Source of the DNA: Actinospineispora acaciae DSM 45401 | GTDB lineage: Bacteria > Actinomycetota > Actinomycetes > Mycobacteriales > Pseudonocardiaceae | Reading direction: 5' to 3' | Assembly: GCF_000620785.1 (NCBI RefSeq) | Contig: NZ_JIAI01000001.1 | Coordinates: forward strand, 1,488,001-1,552,000 | Length of the DNA stretch: 64,000 nucleotides | Part shown: positions 41,900-51,548 of the stretch, one piece after another | Position numbering within the stretch: the first letter of the stretch is position 1 | How the letters are laid out: every line of letters starts with the position of its first letter | The notes under the pieces: model-generated | What the model saw: only the letters and a program-made list of their open reading frames with translations | Told to the model about the DNA's origin: nothing | Database searches by the model: none | Program-made: the position numbers and the translations under genes

Positions 41900-43242
41900 T
41901 GCGCGAGCCGTAGCAGCCAGTCGTCCTCGCCGGGGCCCGCGATCAGTTGCAGCCCGACCGGCGGCTCCCCCGGCGAGGCCACGGGCACGCTCACGGCCGG
42001 GAAGCCTGTCGAGTTCGCGGCGGCGGTGAACAGGTCGCCGACCTCCGGCCAGCCGACGCGCTCCCGGTCGCCGTCGGCGGGTGCGGTCACGGCGACCGTC
42101 GGGGTGGCGATGGCGTCGACCCGGTGCAGCGCGTCGAGGTGTTCGCCCGCGATGCGCAGGCGTTGGGCGTGGGCGGCGGCGAGCTGGGCGGGGGTGAGCC
42201 TGCTGCCGGCGCTGACCACGGCCAGGACCCTCGGGTCGGGTGCGGGGTCGGCGGTCACGGCGGCGCGCAGGGTCACGGCGGACTCGGCCGCGAGCACCAG
42301 GTAGTTCGTGGTGGCGGCGGTGGCCGCGGTGACGGGCAGGTCGATCGGGACGATCTCGACGGCGGCCGCCTCCAGCCGGGCGAGGCAGCAGGCGACGACC
42401 GGCGGGTCGGCCCGCGAGACCCAGTCGACGGGCCACCCGACGCGCACGGGGCCTCGCCGGTCGCCCGGAACGGCGGGGGCGCCGGAGAGCTGGGCGAGCG
42501 CTGCCGAGGCGAGCGCGGCGGTGGGGGCGAGCAGGCCGACGTGGTCCAGGCTGTCCGCCAGCGGCACGCAGCCCGCGCGGGAGACCGCGTCGAAGGTGGG
42601 CTTCATGCCGACCACCCCGCAGAACGCGGCCGGGATGCGCACCGATCCGCCCGTGTCGGTGCCCAGCGCGAGGTCCACCAGGCCGGCCGCGACCGCCACC
42701 GCCGACCCGCCGGACGACCCACCCGCGGTGCACCCTGGCGCGCGCGGGTTGCGCAGCGGCCTTCGGTGCGGGTTGCCGTCCAGGCACATCGCGAGCTCGG
42801 TCATGGCGCATCCCGCGACCGGCAGCGCCCCGGCCCGGCGCAGCGCGGCGACCGAGGCGGCGTCGCGGCGGGCGGCGGGCACGTCGACGCCGCGACCGGC
42901 CCTGGTCAGGCGGCCTGTGACGTCGAGGTTCTCTTTGACCCCGAGTGCCAGCCCGGCCAGCGGCCCGGCGGTGGACGTCGGCGTCCAGTCCGACCAGACC
43001 AGCGCCCCGAGCCCCGGGTCGAGCCGGCGGGCACGGTCCGCGCGCTCGCGCAGCCGGTCCGCCGTCGCGCGAGGCGGCGCGTAGTGCCCGGGCGCGGCCA
43101 GCCGGGGCAGCTCGCGCGGCGGGGCCTGGGCCGACCGGCGCGGCGGCTCGTCGCGGCCGAGCCGTTCGGCGGCGGTGCGCAGCACGTCGAGCTCGGCGGC
43201 GGCCGCATCGTCGAGGGGCAACGGCCAGCCCCGCTCAGCCAC
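41884..43242 (-). CDS. Amidase signature family hydrolase
   Basis: 452 residues with the Ser-Ser-Lys triad in place: Lys103 (LGVKENLDV), Ser176 (GGSSGGS) and Ser200 ([12 protein letters not shown]). The family hydrolyses amides, carbamates or allophanate to free ammonia. The start is GTG 43242, 8 bp inside the end of the amidohydrolase gene. It is the last gene of the APC-permease operon. Its place beside a DUF1989 protein recalls allophanate hydrolase settings, but the sequence does not identify the substrate. Confidence 0.9.
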   Translation of the reverse strand: MAERGWPLPLDDAAAAELDVLRTAAERLGRDEPPRRSAQAPPRELPRLAAPGHYAPPRATADRLRERADRARRLDPGLGALVWSDWTPTSTAGPLAGLALGVKENLDVTGRLTRAGRGVDVPAARRDAASVAALRRAGALPVAGCAMTELAMCLDGNPHRRPLRNPRAPGCTAGGSSGGSAVAVAAGLVDLALGTDTGGSVRIPAAFCGVVGMKPTFDAVSRAGCVPLADSLDHVGLLAPTAALASAALAQLSGAPAVPGDRRGPVRVGWPVDWVSRADPPVVACCLARLEAAAVEIVPIDLPVTAATAATTNYLVLAAESAVTLRAAVTADPAPDPRVLAVVSAGSRLTPAQLAAAHAQRLRIAGEHLDALHRVDAIATPTVAVTAPADGDRERVGWPEVGDLFTAAANSTGFPAVSVPVASPGEPPVGLQLIAGPGEDDWLLRLAHHLGA

Positions 43243-44782
43243 CCCACACCTCGGTGCCGCCCACCACCGTGCGCAGGACGGGGATGTCGGCGAGGTCCCC
43301 GACCGGCACCGCCAGCGGGTCGGCGCCGAGCACGACGTAGTCGGCCAGATACCCCGGCGCGAGCCGTCCCTTGTAGTGGCCCTCGCCGGCCACCGTCGCC
43401 GAGCCCACCGTGTACACCCAGAGCGCCTCGGCGGCGCTGACGCGCTGCTCAGCCCCCAGCACCGTGCCGTCGCTCGACTCGCGGGTGGTCATGCCGCGCA
43501 GCGCGGCCAGCGGTTCGTACGGGCTGGTGCTGTAGTCCGAGCTGCCGCCGACCGGAACGCCGTGGTCGAGCAGCCACCGGTGCGCGAACATCCGCCGCAG
43601 CCGCTCCGCGCCGTACCAGGCCAGCAGCTTCGACCCGTGCGCGCCCACGTACCCGCCGAACGGGACGACGGCGAGCCCGGCCGCCCGGATGCGGCGCACC
43701 AGCTCCGGGGTGAGGACCGAGCAGTGCTCGATCCGGTGCGGCTGCACGGGGCCGGTGTCGCCGCTCTCCCTGAGGACGCCTTCGACGACGTCGAGCAGCT
43801 CCCCGATGGCGCGGTCGCCGTTGGCGTGCACGGCCAGCGCGCTGCCGGCCAGGTGCACCCGGCGGAACAGCTCGCGCAGCTCCTCGGTCGGCGTGACCCG
43901 CACGCCGTGCTCCCCGGAGCCCTCGAACGGCTGCTCCAGCAGGCAGCTCCGGCCGGCCACCGCGCCGTCCACGAACGCCTTGAAGCCGCCGACCCGCAGC
44001 CACTCGTCACCGAACCCGCTGCCCACGCCCGCCGCCAGGTACTCCTCCACGTGCACCGCGTCGATCAGCGCGGTGACCCGCACGGACAGCCGCCCCCGCC
44101 GGCGCGCCTCCCGGTAGAGGGCGAGCTGGCCGGCCGTGACCAGCGCGTCCCCGACCGAGGTGATGCCGGCGGCGTGGTAGCGGCGGGTCAGCTCGGCGAT
44201 CCCGTCGATGTGCTCGTCGGTGGACGGCAGGTCGACCACCGCGTCGTCGCTCCAGGCCAGCCGGAACAGCTCCAGCTCGGTGACCACGCCGTCGCCGTGC
44301 CTGTCCAGCCCGGCCAGTTCGAGCGCCGGGGTGTTCAGCACGCCCCAGTGATCGGAGACCTGGGTGACCAGGATCGGGTGCTCGACGCTGACCCGGTCCA
44401 GGTCCGCCCGGGTGATCTGAGGGCCGTCGCCCCGGGTCTCGTCGTAACGGAACGCCCGGACCCACCGGCCCGGCGGGGTACGGGCGGACCGCTGCGCCAG
44501 CGCGGCCAGCATCGCCCGCGAGTCGGCCAGCTCGCCGGCGTCGACCTGGTCCACCGTCACCGCCATGTCGACCAGGTGCTGGTGCGCGTCGTTGAAGCCC
44601 GGGACCAGCACGGCGTCGCCGTGGTCGCGAACCTCCGCGCCGGGGAACCGCTCGCGCAGCTCGCCCGGCGCGCCGACGGCCACGATCCGGTCACCGAGCA
44701 CCGCCATGGCCCGCGCGGACGGCACGGCGTCGTCCATGGTCCTGATCAGTGCGGCGGTGACGATGTGCGGGCGGGCGCTCAT
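43235..44782 (-). CDS. Amidohydrolase family 3 protein (YtcJ-like)
   Basis: 515 residues. An N-terminal beta-domain ([23 protein letters not shown]) leads to the metal motif NDAHQH near residue 66. [17 protein letters not shown] and [14 protein letters not shown] follow, all typical of YtcJ-like N-substituted amide or formamide hydrolases. ATG 44782 overlaps the DUF1989 stop (ATGA). It probably cleaves a C-N bond in a compound taken up by the APC permease of this operon. Confidence 0.9.
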   Translation of the reverse strand: MSARPHIVTAALIRTMDDAVPSARAMAVLGDRIVAVGAPGELRERFPGAEVRDHGDAVLVPGFNDAHQHLVDMAVTVDQVDAGELADSRAMLAALAQRSARTPPGRWVRAFRYDETRGDGPQITRADLDRVSVEHPILVTQVSDHWGVLNTPALELAGLDRHGDGVVTELELFRLAWSDDAVVDLPSTDEHIDGIAELTRRYHAAGITSVGDALVTAGQLALYREARRRGRLSVRVTALIDAVHVEEYLAAGVGSGFGDEWLRVGGFKAFVDGAVAGRSCLLEQPFEGSGEHGVRVTPTEELRELFRRVHLAGSALAVHANGDRAIGELLDVVEGVLRESGDTGPVQPHRIEHCSVLTPELVRRIRAAGLAVVPFGGYVGAHGSKLLAWYGAERLRRMFAHRWLLDHGVPVGGSSDYSTSPYEPLAALRGMTTRESSDGTVLGAEQRVSAAEALWVYTVGSATVAGEGHYKGRLAPGYLADYVVLGADPLAVPVGDLADIPVLRTVVGGTEVWGG

Positions 44783-45387
44783 CCGACCCGCAGCTCCAGG
44801 GGGGTGCACACCGAGCCGTTGGTCGGCCAGTAGTCCACCGAGCACGCGGTGAGCACCACCAGCAGGTCGCGCAGGGCCCGGAACGACGCGCTGTCCCCCG
44901 GCCCGGACACCGCGGAGTGCACGACCAGGGTGCCGTCGGCCTCGGGGGTGGAGTTCTGGAACACGTTCACCGGGTCCGGCACCACCGGCAGCGACAGACC
45001 GATCGACGCCGCCGCGGTGAGGAAGTTGTCCCGGCAGTTCGGGTGGTCGGTGAGCCCTTCGCTCTCGTAGAGCCAGGTGTCGCAGGGCGGGAAGAGCATG
45101 TCGTGCCTGCCGGGCGACTCGTCGGCGACGAACTCCAGGATGGGGCGGCCGGTCTGGTCGAGGAACTCCAGCCCGACGCGCGGCACCAGCGTCTCCTGGC
45201 GGTCCCTGGTGTGGCTGGTCGACAGCCACCTGTCGTGGTCGCGGGCGTCGATGGCCCACAGGTCGCCGACCTGCCGGCCCTGCAGGTCGACGACCCGCAC
45301 GGTCTCCCCCTCGGACACCGCGAGCGCGCGGCCGGACTGGGCTGGCACCGTCACCGTCGCGCGAACCTCGCGCAGCGGCTCGTTCAT
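44779..45387 (-). CDS. DUF1989 (urea carboxylase-associated/carboxyguanidine deiminase-like) protein
   Basis: 202 residues with the DUF1989 core: SGRALAVSEGETVRVVDLQGRQVGD, HDMLFPPCDTWLYE, HPNCRDNF, DPVNVFQN and a terminal CSVDYWPTNG. Two-subunit members (CgdAB) deiminate carboxyguanidine. Here only one subunit is encoded and no urea or guanidine carboxylase is near, so a different amine or amidine is likely. It is coupled to the YtcJ gene (ATGA), 21 bp after the phosphoesterase-like gene. Confidence 0.9.
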   Translation of the reverse strand: MNEPLREVRATVTVPAQSGRALAVSEGETVRVVDLQGRQVGDLWAIDARDHDRWLSTSHTRDRQETLVPRVGLEFLDQTGRPILEFVADESPGRHDMLFPPCDTWLYESEGLTDHPNCRDNFLTAAASIGLSLPVVPDPVNVFQNSTPEADGTLVVHSAVSGPGDSASFRALRDLLVVLTACSVDYWPTNGSVCTPLELRVG

Positions 45388-45408
45388 TCGTTCTCTCCTT
45401 CGTTCTCT

Positions 45409-46350
45409 CTAGCCGAGGGTGAGCACATGGTGCAGCACTCCCCCGGCGTCCAGGTCGATGATCGCGCCGCGCAGCATCCCGGCGCCCGCCTCGCTGCCCG
45501 GGTTGAGCGCCACGGTGACGCCCAGGGTGGTCTCGCCCCGGCTGTCCTCCATGCGGCCGTGCAGCGACAGCACCGGCCGGTACCGCTCGATCGCCTCGCG
45601 CACCGCCGTGCTCCCGGCCGGGGCGAGCACGTCCTGGCCCGCCTCGGTGCGGATGCGCAGCTGCGCGTCCACCACCGGGCCGGAGTCCAGCTCGGAGTCG
45701 AACGGCGGGGTGTGCGTGTTCAGGATCAGCTGGCCGTCCGCGCCGTCGAACGCCGCCGCGAGGCGCTCGGCCAGCTCCTCCTCGCAGACCTCCCGGTGGC
45801 ACCGCCAGGGCGTCGGGTTGGCGTAGCCGCAGCTCACCAGGGTGCGCCGGTCGTCGAGCGGCAACGCCCGGCCCTCGCAGAACCGCACCTCGCCGGACCG
45901 CTCCAGCACCGCGTCCAGCTCGAACGGATCGTCGTTGCCGCAGTTGACGAACGGCCGGGGCACGTCGGCGGCCGCCGTCATGTCCAGCCACCGCCGCAGC
46001 CGTTCGAGCGCCAGCCCGACGAACGCCGCCTCCACCGCCGCCGGGTCGCCCTCCAGCGCCCGCAGCTCGTCGACGTCGGTCAGGTAGCCGTACTGGCCGG
46101 CGTCCGCCAACTCCCGCTCGAACCCCGCCACCTCGGCGCGGGTGCCGAGCGCGACCTCGCGGCCGCCGTGCTCGGCTCGCCAGCCGCCGCCGGGAGCGGG
46201 AACGATCGGCACGATGCGGGTCCCCGTCAGGTTGCCGTTGAGGATGAGCACGTCGGCCTCGTAGGCCGCGGCCGCGTTCAGGAACTTGGCGAAGCACCTG
46301 TCCGAACCGCGCGGGTCGCTGGCGTAGAAGACGCGGGTCTGCCTGGTCAT
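45409..46350 (-). CDS. Metallophosphoesterase-like protein with degenerate metal ligands
   Basis: 313 residues with the overall pattern of a calcineurin-type phosphoesterase subfamily (ASDPRGSDRCFAKFLNAA, VNCGNDDPFEL, LNTHTPPFDSELD, LNPGSEAGAGMLRG). Key ligands are altered: the usual DxHG is DPRG, the GD of the second motif is GN (LNGNLTG), and the final GHxH is GRME. GNDD and NTH remain. It may bind metal weakly or be a non-catalytic relative. It is coupled to the APC permease by an ATGA overlap, so a role in that pathway is likely, but I cannot name it. Confidence 0.75.
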   Translation of the reverse strand: MTRQTRVFYASDPRGSDRCFAKFLNAAAAYEADVLILNGNLTGTRIVPIVPAPGGGWRAEHGGREVALGTRAEVAGFERELADAGQYGYLTDVDELRALEGDPAAVEAAFVGLALERLRRWLDMTAAADVPRPFVNCGNDDPFELDAVLERSGEVRFCEGRALPLDDRRTLVSCGYANPTPWRCHREVCEEELAERLAAAFDGADGQLILNTHTPPFDSELDSGPVVDAQLRIRTEAGQDVLAPAGSTAVREAIERYRPVLSLHGRMEDSRGETTLGVTVALNPGSEAGAGMLRGAIIDLDAGGVLHHVLTLG

Positions 46351-47960
46351 CGGGTCGGCAGCTCTCGGAAGGTGGCGTCGAAAGGCACCCCGCGACGCCG
46401 CTGGACCGCGCGGGCGACGAGGAATATCAGCGCGCCGAGCACCCAGAGCCCGCCGAGGAAGAGCAAACCGCTCAGGCCGTTCGCGCCGAGTGCGTCGTTG
46501 GTGAGGAATGCGTACACCATCGCGCCGAGCATGACCAACGACGCCGCACCGGCGATCACGATGACCGGAATTCCGAGGAACCGGATGTCACCCGCCGAGC
46601 CCCGGTACAGGTCCTTCTTCCAGAACGGCAACACGATTCCGGCGGCGGCCACCGTCAGGAACGTGGCGATGAAACCGAGGGTGGTGCCGGCCAGGAACGT
46701 CACGCTGCCGCCGAACGTGTAATAGAACAGCGAGAGCAGCGACAGCACGCCGAACGCCACCAGCGCGTTCACCGGCGTCCGGCGGCGCGCGTCGACCCTG
46801 GCCAACTGCCGAGGGGTGATCCGGTCGAAGGACCACACCACGAAACAACGGCTCATCGTCAACGTGGCGAACACCATGTTGCCGACGATGAGCGAAAGGA
46901 AAGAGACGTTGATGGCCACGGCGAACAGCCAGTTGTGTTCGGTCAGGATCGCCAGATAGGCGAAGCTCGGCGGCGAGTCCAGCGGATAGCGGTCCGGCGC
47001 GACCTCGGCCAGGTAGTTGCTCGCGGCGAGGAACTCCGACCCCCAGGCCCGCTCGGCGATGAACGCCATCACCGCCATCACGGCGCCGCCGATCAGCGCC
47101 GCGCCGTACACCGCGCGCGGCATCGACCGCTTGACGTCCTCGACCTCGTCGGTGGCATAGGTGGCGCAGCTGACGAACAGCGTGGCCAGGCTGATCAGCG
47201 CGACCGCCTGCAGGGTCGGCGCCAGGCCGGACTGCGCGGGCACGAACCCGGCGGCGCGCGCGGAGTCCAGGATGCCGGTGAAGGAGGCCTTCTCGTCGAC
47301 GGCCGCGACAAAGGCCCGCCGGCCCGCGAACGCGAGCACCGCGAGCACCCCGAACAACAGGGTGACACCGATGAAGAACGACCATTTCGTCAGGCGCATC
47401 GCAAGCTTGGTGCCGGCGATCGCGGGAATCGTGGTCAGCGCGATGAGCAGCACGCCGACCAGCAGCACGAACCATTTCTCGCTCGTCACCGCCAGCGCGG
47501 GCCGCCAGCCGACCGCCGAGAAGAAGCTCCCCAGGTAGACGGTGGAGAACTGGTTCGCGAGCAAACCCCCGAACAGGATGTTCCAGCAGATGAAGCTGAA
47601 GTTCGCGGCGAACCCGACAACCGGATGGAACACCCGGGAGACGAACACGTACTCACCGCCGGAACGGGGCATCACCAGCGTGAACAGGACATAGACGGTG
47701 GCCAGCGCCATCGAGGGCACCATCGACAGCACGACCGCGAGCGTCACGTTCGCGCCCGGAAACGTATAGGGGACCACCACCAGCGTGGCGACCGACGCCA
47801 CGAAGTTGACGATCAGAATGTTACCGACCAGCGAGTCCAGCGCGGAGATGTTGCGGATCAATCCGGCGGAACGGCGGACGAAACCGCCATGGACGACACC
47901 GGATCCGGGTGCCACAACCCAACGGGGCTCGGGTGATGACGCATTGACGACATTGGCCAT
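46347..47960 (-). CDS. APC-superfamily amino acid/amine permease
   Basis: 537 residues with about 12-14 membrane segments. The N-terminal part (RSAGLIRNISALDSLVGN) precedes helix 1; VMPRSGGEYVFVSRVFHPVVGF near residue 98 is the conserved APC region between helices 2 and 3, and SCATYATDEVEDVKRSMPRAVYGA marks helix 6 and its loop. It is the first gene of a five-gene operon with amidohydrolases, so import of an amino-acid or amine-like nitrogen source is expected. The ATG has AGGAGGGAG upstream and a consensus promoter. Confidence 0.9.
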   Translation of the reverse strand: MANVVNASSPEPRWVVAPGSGVVHGGFVRRSAGLIRNISALDSLVGNILIVNFVASVATLVVVPYTFPGANVTLAVVLSMVPSMALATVYVLFTLVMPRSGGEYVFVSRVFHPVVGFAANFSFICWNILFGGLLANQFSTVYLGSFFSAVGWRPALAVTSEKWFVLLVGVLLIALTTIPAIAGTKLAMRLTKWSFFIGVTLLFGVLAVLAFAGRRAFVAAVDEKASFTGILDSARAAGFVPAQSGLAPTLQAVALISLATLFVSCATYATDEVEDVKRSMPRAVYGAALIGGAVMAVMAFIAERAWGSEFLAASNYLAEVAPDRYPLDSPPSFAYLAILTEHNWLFAVAINVSFLSLIVGNMVFATLTMSRCFVVWSFDRITPRQLARVDARRRTPVNALVAFGVLSLLSLFYYTFGGSVTFLAGTTLGFIATFLTVAAAGIVLPFWKKDLYRGSAGDIRFLGIPVIVIAGAASLVMLGAMVYAFLTNDALGANGLSGLLFLGGLWVLGALIFLVARAVQRRRGVPFDATFRELPTR

Positions 47961-47998
47961 GGGCGTTCACTCCCTCCTGTCGGACTCCGCGCGAAGCG

Positions 47999-48027
47999 AC
48001 ACTAGCCGAGCTGGACAGTCTGTTCAA
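47999..48027 (-). promoter_or_regulatory. Promoter of the APC-permease operon
   Basis: On the minus strand TTGAAC (48022-48027), a 17-bp spacer and TAGTGT (47999-48004). The leader to the ATG at 47960 is about 35 nt and carries the Shine-Dalgarno sequence. It lies at the left side of the 410-bp divergent region between the two nitrogen-metabolism operons. Confidence 0.6.
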
Positions 48028-48231
48028 GGTCCAACGTTTAGCTGACTGGAGCCGGTTGTTCGCCACTCTTCGTAGGCGAGCGACCACGCTGGGTGTCACC
48101 CGTCGGGAGGATCCGAGAGAAATACGTGTCCCGCGCCGCGCGTCGCTGTGACACACGGTGATCTTTTCCGGGTAGTCTCTGCGGCGATCACCCCGCCGGG
48201 GTGGTCAGTGCTCTCTAGTGGTTGTCAGTGA

Positions 48232-48311
48232 GGGCGCCGCCCGGGTCCCCGAAGTCCCCGAGTCGTCCCGGGCGGCGCCCGACACCACCCGCATCGGTCG
48301 AATGACCGATG
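48232..48311 (+). promoter_or_regulatory. GC-rich hairpin and 20-bp palindrome in front of the SDR operon
   Basis: A perfect 14-bp inverted repeat (48232-48245 with 48267-48280, 21-nt loop) is followed by CATCGGTC-GAAT-GACCGATG (48292-48311). Both lie in the stretch before the Shine-Dalgarno sequence at 48358-48363. The first could be an attenuator or terminator hairpin; the second looks like an operator. The rest of the 47961-48370 gap shows no gene. Confidence 0.5.
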
Positions 48312-48370
48312 TCCGCGCCCCGAGCCCCACCTACTGTCGCCGGCACCGACGCCGACCAGGAGGAACGACA

Positions 48371-49102
48371 GTGGCATGGGGCGGCAGGATCGCGGTGGTC
48401 ACGGGCGCGGCGGGAGGCATCGGCACGGCCTTCGCCGACCGGCTGGCCGGCCTGGGCGCGACGGTGGTGCGCGCGGACGTCCGCTATGCCGCGGCGGCCG
48501 GCGAAGACCGGGTGCACCTCGACGTCGCCGACCCCGCGTCCTGGGACCGGCTGCGCGGGCTCGTCAGCGAGCGGTTCGGGCCGCCGGACCTGCTGGTGAA
48601 CAACGCCGGCGTCAGCGCGAGGACCGACCTGGTCACCACTACCGACGAGGACTTCGCCCGGGTCCTGGCGGTGAACGCGTTCGGCGCCTGGCGGGGCATC
48701 AAGACGTTCGCGGACGACCTCGCGTCCACCCGGGGCGCGGTGGTGAACGTCGGCTCGATCTACGGCGCCACCACGCCGCCCACCGGGGCCGGAACGGTGC
48801 CCTCGTCCGTCGCCTACCAGATGAGCAAGGCGGCGGTGCACCAGCTGACCAAGGTCGCCGCCGTCGAGCTGGCCCCGCGCGGGATCCGGGTCAACGCCGT
48901 GCTGCCCGGGGTGTTCCGCACGCCGCTGCTCGACGACCTGCCGCCGGAGGCCGTCGACGCCCGGGTGCGGCGGGCGCCGATGTCGCGCCCCGGGGCCACC
49001 GGCGAGCTGGCGGACGCGCTCGCGTTCCTCGCCGGGCCGGGGGCCTCGTTCGTGACGGGCGTCCTGCTGCCGGTGGACGGCGGCTACCTGGCGGCATCGT
49101 GA
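48371..49102 (+). CDS. Short-chain dehydrogenase/reductase (classical SDR)
   Basis: 243 residues with TGAAGGIG (residues 11-18) for cofactor binding, NNAG near residue 77, the catalytic Ser in NVGSIYG and YQMSK (Tyr-x3-Lys), and PGVFRTPLLD after the active site. It oxidises an alcohol or reduces a carbonyl with NAD(P). GTG 48371 is fixed by AGGAGG 7 nt upstream. It is the first gene of the operon with an MHS transporter, a C45-type protein and a deacetylase-type hydrolase. Confidence 0.92.
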   Translation: MAWGGRIAVVTGAAGGIGTAFADRLAGLGATVVRADVRYAAAAGEDRVHLDVADPASWDRLRGLVSERFGPPDLLVNNAGVSARTDLVTTTDEDFARVLAVNAFGAWRGIKTFADDLASTRGAVVNVGSIYGATTPPTGAGTVPSSVAYQMSKAAVHQLTKVAAVELAPRGIRVNAVLPGVFRTPLLDDLPPEAVDARVRRAPMSRPGATGELADALAFLAGPGASFVTGVLLPVDGGYLAAS

Positions 49103-49116
49103 GAGGACCACAACCC

Positions 49117-50403
49117 ATGACGGCACAACACGCCGAGCCGGCCACCGGGTTCACGCTGCGCGCGGTGTTCGCCGGCAGCGTCGGGAACCTGCTCGAACAG
49201 TACGACAACCTGGTCTACGCCTACTCAGCGGTGTACCTGAGCGCGCAGTTCTTCGCGGGCGGTTCGTTCTCGGCGCTGTTGTCCACGTTCGCGGTGTTCG
49301 CCGTCGGCTTCTTCGCCCGGCCGCTGGGCACCGTCGTGTTCGGGCACATCGGCGACAAGGCGGGCCGGCGTCCCGCGCTGCTGGCCAGCGTGATCCTGAT
49401 GGGCGCGGCGACGGTGCTGATCGGGCTGCTGCCGGGGCACCAGACGATCGGCGCCGCCGCGCCCGTGCTGCTGGTGCTGCTGCGGCTGTTCCAGGGGTTC
49501 GCCGTGGCGGGCGAGTGGGCCGGGTCGGCGACCATGCTCGTGGAGTTCGCCGGACCCGGCACGCGCGGGCGCTACGGCAGCCTCAACCAGGTCAGCACCG
49601 CGGCCGGGTTCCTTCTCGCCGCCGCGGTCGTCGCGCTGAACTCGCTGTTCTGGACCGATCAGGGCATGGCGGAGCTCGGCTGGCGGGTGCCGTTCCTGGT
49701 CGGCGCGCTGACCGCGCTGGTCGCACTCCTGCTGCGGTTCGGCCTGGAGGACACGCCCGCCTTCCGCGAGCAGGCGGCCGCCGGCGCCACCAGCACCAGC
49801 CCGCTGCGGCTGGCCCTGCGTACCCAGAAGGCCGCGATGGCCCGGGGGTTCTTCTTCACCGTGAGCTGGACGGTGGCGTACTTCTTCTTCCTCACCTACC
49901 TGCCGACGCACCTGCGCAAGCAGGTCGGGCTCGACGCCGGCACCGTCCAGGCGTCGAACGTGGTGGGGCTGCTGGTCCTGACCGTCGCGATCTTCGGCTT
50001 CGGCGTGCTGTCCGACCGGATCGGGCGCAAGCCGCTGCTGCTGGTCGGGTCCGGCGGGTTCGTGCTGCTCAGCTTCCCGGTCATGTGGCTGTTCCAGACC
50101 GGGAGCGTCGCCGGCGCGTACCTCGGCCAGATCGTGATCGCGCTGGTCCTCGCCGCGTTCTCCGGGCCGGGCCCGGCGGCGCTGGCCGAGCTGTTCCCGA
50201 CCAACGTCAGGTACTCCGCGCTGGGCATCGGCTACAACTTCTCGGTCATGGCGTTCGGCGGCACGGCCGGCTTCATCGCGACCGCGCTGGTCGCGGCCAC
50301 CGGCAACGCGCTCGTGGTGGCCGCGCTCCCGACGGCCGCCGCCGTCATCACCTTCGTCACCGTGTGCCTGATGCCCGAGACCGTCCACACCGAGCTGAGG
50401 TGA
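49117..50403 (+). CDS. MFS transporter, metabolite:H+ symporter (MHS) type
   Basis: 428 residues, 12 membrane segments. GSVGNLLEQYDNLVYAY, GHIGDKAGRRPALL and VAGEWAGSATMLVE correspond to the MHS motifs, though the EWGG motif is EWAG and the usual E-Y/W-Y-D near helix 1 is EQYD. ATG 49117 has AGAGGA 9 nt upstream, and the gene follows the SDR by 14 bp. It is a probable importer of the operon's substrate. It is the third MHS protein in the window, and each belongs to a different gene set. Confidence 0.92.
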   Translation: MTAQHAEPATGFTLRAVFAGSVGNLLEQYDNLVYAYSAVYLSAQFFAGGSFSALLSTFAVFAVGFFARPLGTVVFGHIGDKAGRRPALLASVILMGAATVLIGLLPGHQTIGAAAPVLLVLLRLFQGFAVAGEWAGSATMLVEFAGPGTRGRYGSLNQVSTAAGFLLAAAVVALNSLFWTDQGMAELGWRVPFLVGALTALVALLLRFGLEDTPAFREQAAAGATSTSPLRLALRTQKAAMARGFFFTVSWTVAYFFFLTYLPTHLRKQVGLDAGTVQASNVVGLLVLTVAIFGFGVLSDRIGRKPLLLVGSGGFVLLSFPVMWLFQTGSVAGAYLGQIVIALVLAAFSGPGPAALAELFPTNVRYSALGIGYNFSVMAFGGTAGFIATALVAATGNALVVAALPTAAAVITFVTVCLMPETVHTELR

Positions 50404-50411
50404 GATCGACC

Positions 50412-51548
50412 ATGAACGATCCGCGACTGATCGTCCTACAGGGCAGCTACCGCCGGATGGGCGAGGAGCTCGGCGCGCGCACCGCCGACCTGATCGCGCG
50501 CAGCCTGGACACCTACGTCGGCCGGTTCCACGACGACGCCGGCCTCAGCGACGCCGACATCGACAGGTGGGGACGGGTGTACCTGGACGTCGCGGCGTCC
50601 TACTCCCCCGAGATCGCCGCGATGCTGCACGGCATGGCGGCCGGATCCGGCCATCCCGCGCACCGGCTCGCCGCGCTGAACGCCCGCACCGAGATGCTCT
50701 ACGGCACCGGCTACCGCGACGAGGGCTGCACCTCGCTGTCCGTGCTGCCGCGCTACACCGCGAACGGCCACACCCTGCTCGCGCAGAACTGGGACTGGCA
50801 TCCCGAGCAGGCCGAGGTGACGTTCCTGCTGGCCACCCGCGACGAGACCGGGTTCGCGGTGCTGTCGCTGGCGGAGGCGGGGATGCTGGCCAAGAGCGGC
50901 CTCAACTCCGCCGGCCTGGGCGTCTGCGCCAACCTGCTGGTGTCCGACCTGGACCGCGGCGGCGAGGGCGTGCCGTACCACTACCTGCTGCGCGGCGCGC
51001 TCCAGGCCGGGACGATGTCCGCCGCGCACCGGCGCCTGCTGCCGGTCGACCGGATCTCGTCGGGCAACGTGCTGCTCGCCGACGCGGGTGGGGAGTCGAT
51101 CGACCTGGAGCTGGCGCCCGGCGTGTTCGGCACGCTGCTCCCCGAGGGCGGGTTGATCACGCACTCCAACCACTTCCAGGCGCCGCTGCCGCTGCGCGAC
51201 CTGAAGGCGGCGACCAGCGCGCTGACGCTGCTGCGCCCGGCACGGGCCCGGCACCTGCTCGAACCGGCGCTGGAGGAACGCCGGGTGCGGGTGGAGGACG
51301 TGGTGGCGACGCTGCGCGACGAGTGGTCCCACCCGGACGGCATCTGCCGCCATCCCGACCCCTCCGTCCCCGCCGGCGAACGCAGCGCCACCGTCTACTC
51401 GCTGGTCATGGACCTGACGGACAGGGTGCTGTGGATAGCGGCCGGCCCGCCGAGCAGGCACGCCTACCTCCGCTGGGAGCTGTCCTCCCTGTTCGACGGC
51501 TCGCCGGTCGCGTCCCGTGAGTTCGTGCCGTTGGCGGAGGCCGCATGA
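50412..51548 (+). CDS. C45-family (acyl-CoA:6-APA acyltransferase-like) Ntn hydrolase
   Basis: 378 residues. The family pattern is GSYRRMGEELGARTADLI at the N-terminus, then EGCTSLSVLPRYTANGHTLLAQNWDWH. The cysteine near residue 106 would become the N-terminal nucleophile after self-cleavage of the first ~105 residues. ITHSNHF is the second conserved site. Relatives move or hydrolyse acyl groups on amines. It lies 8 bp after the MHS gene and overlaps the next gene (ATGA). It probably removes an acyl group from an N-acyl compound. Confidence 0.88.
   Translation: MNDPRLIVLQGSYRRMGEELGARTADLIARSLDTYVGRFHDDAGLSDADIDRWGRVYLDVAASYSPEIAAMLHGMAAGSGHPAHRLAALNARTEMLYGTGYRDEGCTSLSVLPRYTANGHTLLAQNWDWHPEQAEVTFLLATRDETGFAVLSLAEAGMLAKSGLNSAGLGVCANLLVSDLDRGGEGVPYHYLLRGALQAGTMSAAHRRLLPVDRISSGNVLLADAGGESIDLELAPGVFGTLLPEGGLITHSNHFQAPLPLRDLKAATSALTLLRPARARHLLEPALEERRVRVEDVVATLRDEWSHPDGICRHPDPSVPAGERSATVYSLVMDLTDRVLWIAAGPPSRHAYLRWELSSLFDGSPVASREFVPLAEAA

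Noticed and set aside
44779..45387. Calling the DUF1989 operon a guanidine-degradation (CgdAB) operon.
   Set aside because: There is only one DUF1989 subunit, no carboxylase genes, and YtcJ and APC partners that the guanidine operon lacks.
43235..46297. A 1020-codon minus-strand frame that appears to fuse an upstream region to the YtcJ amidohydrolase.
   Set aside because: Only the part from ATG 44782 has protein features. The rest is a shadow of the DUF1989 and phosphoesterase genes.
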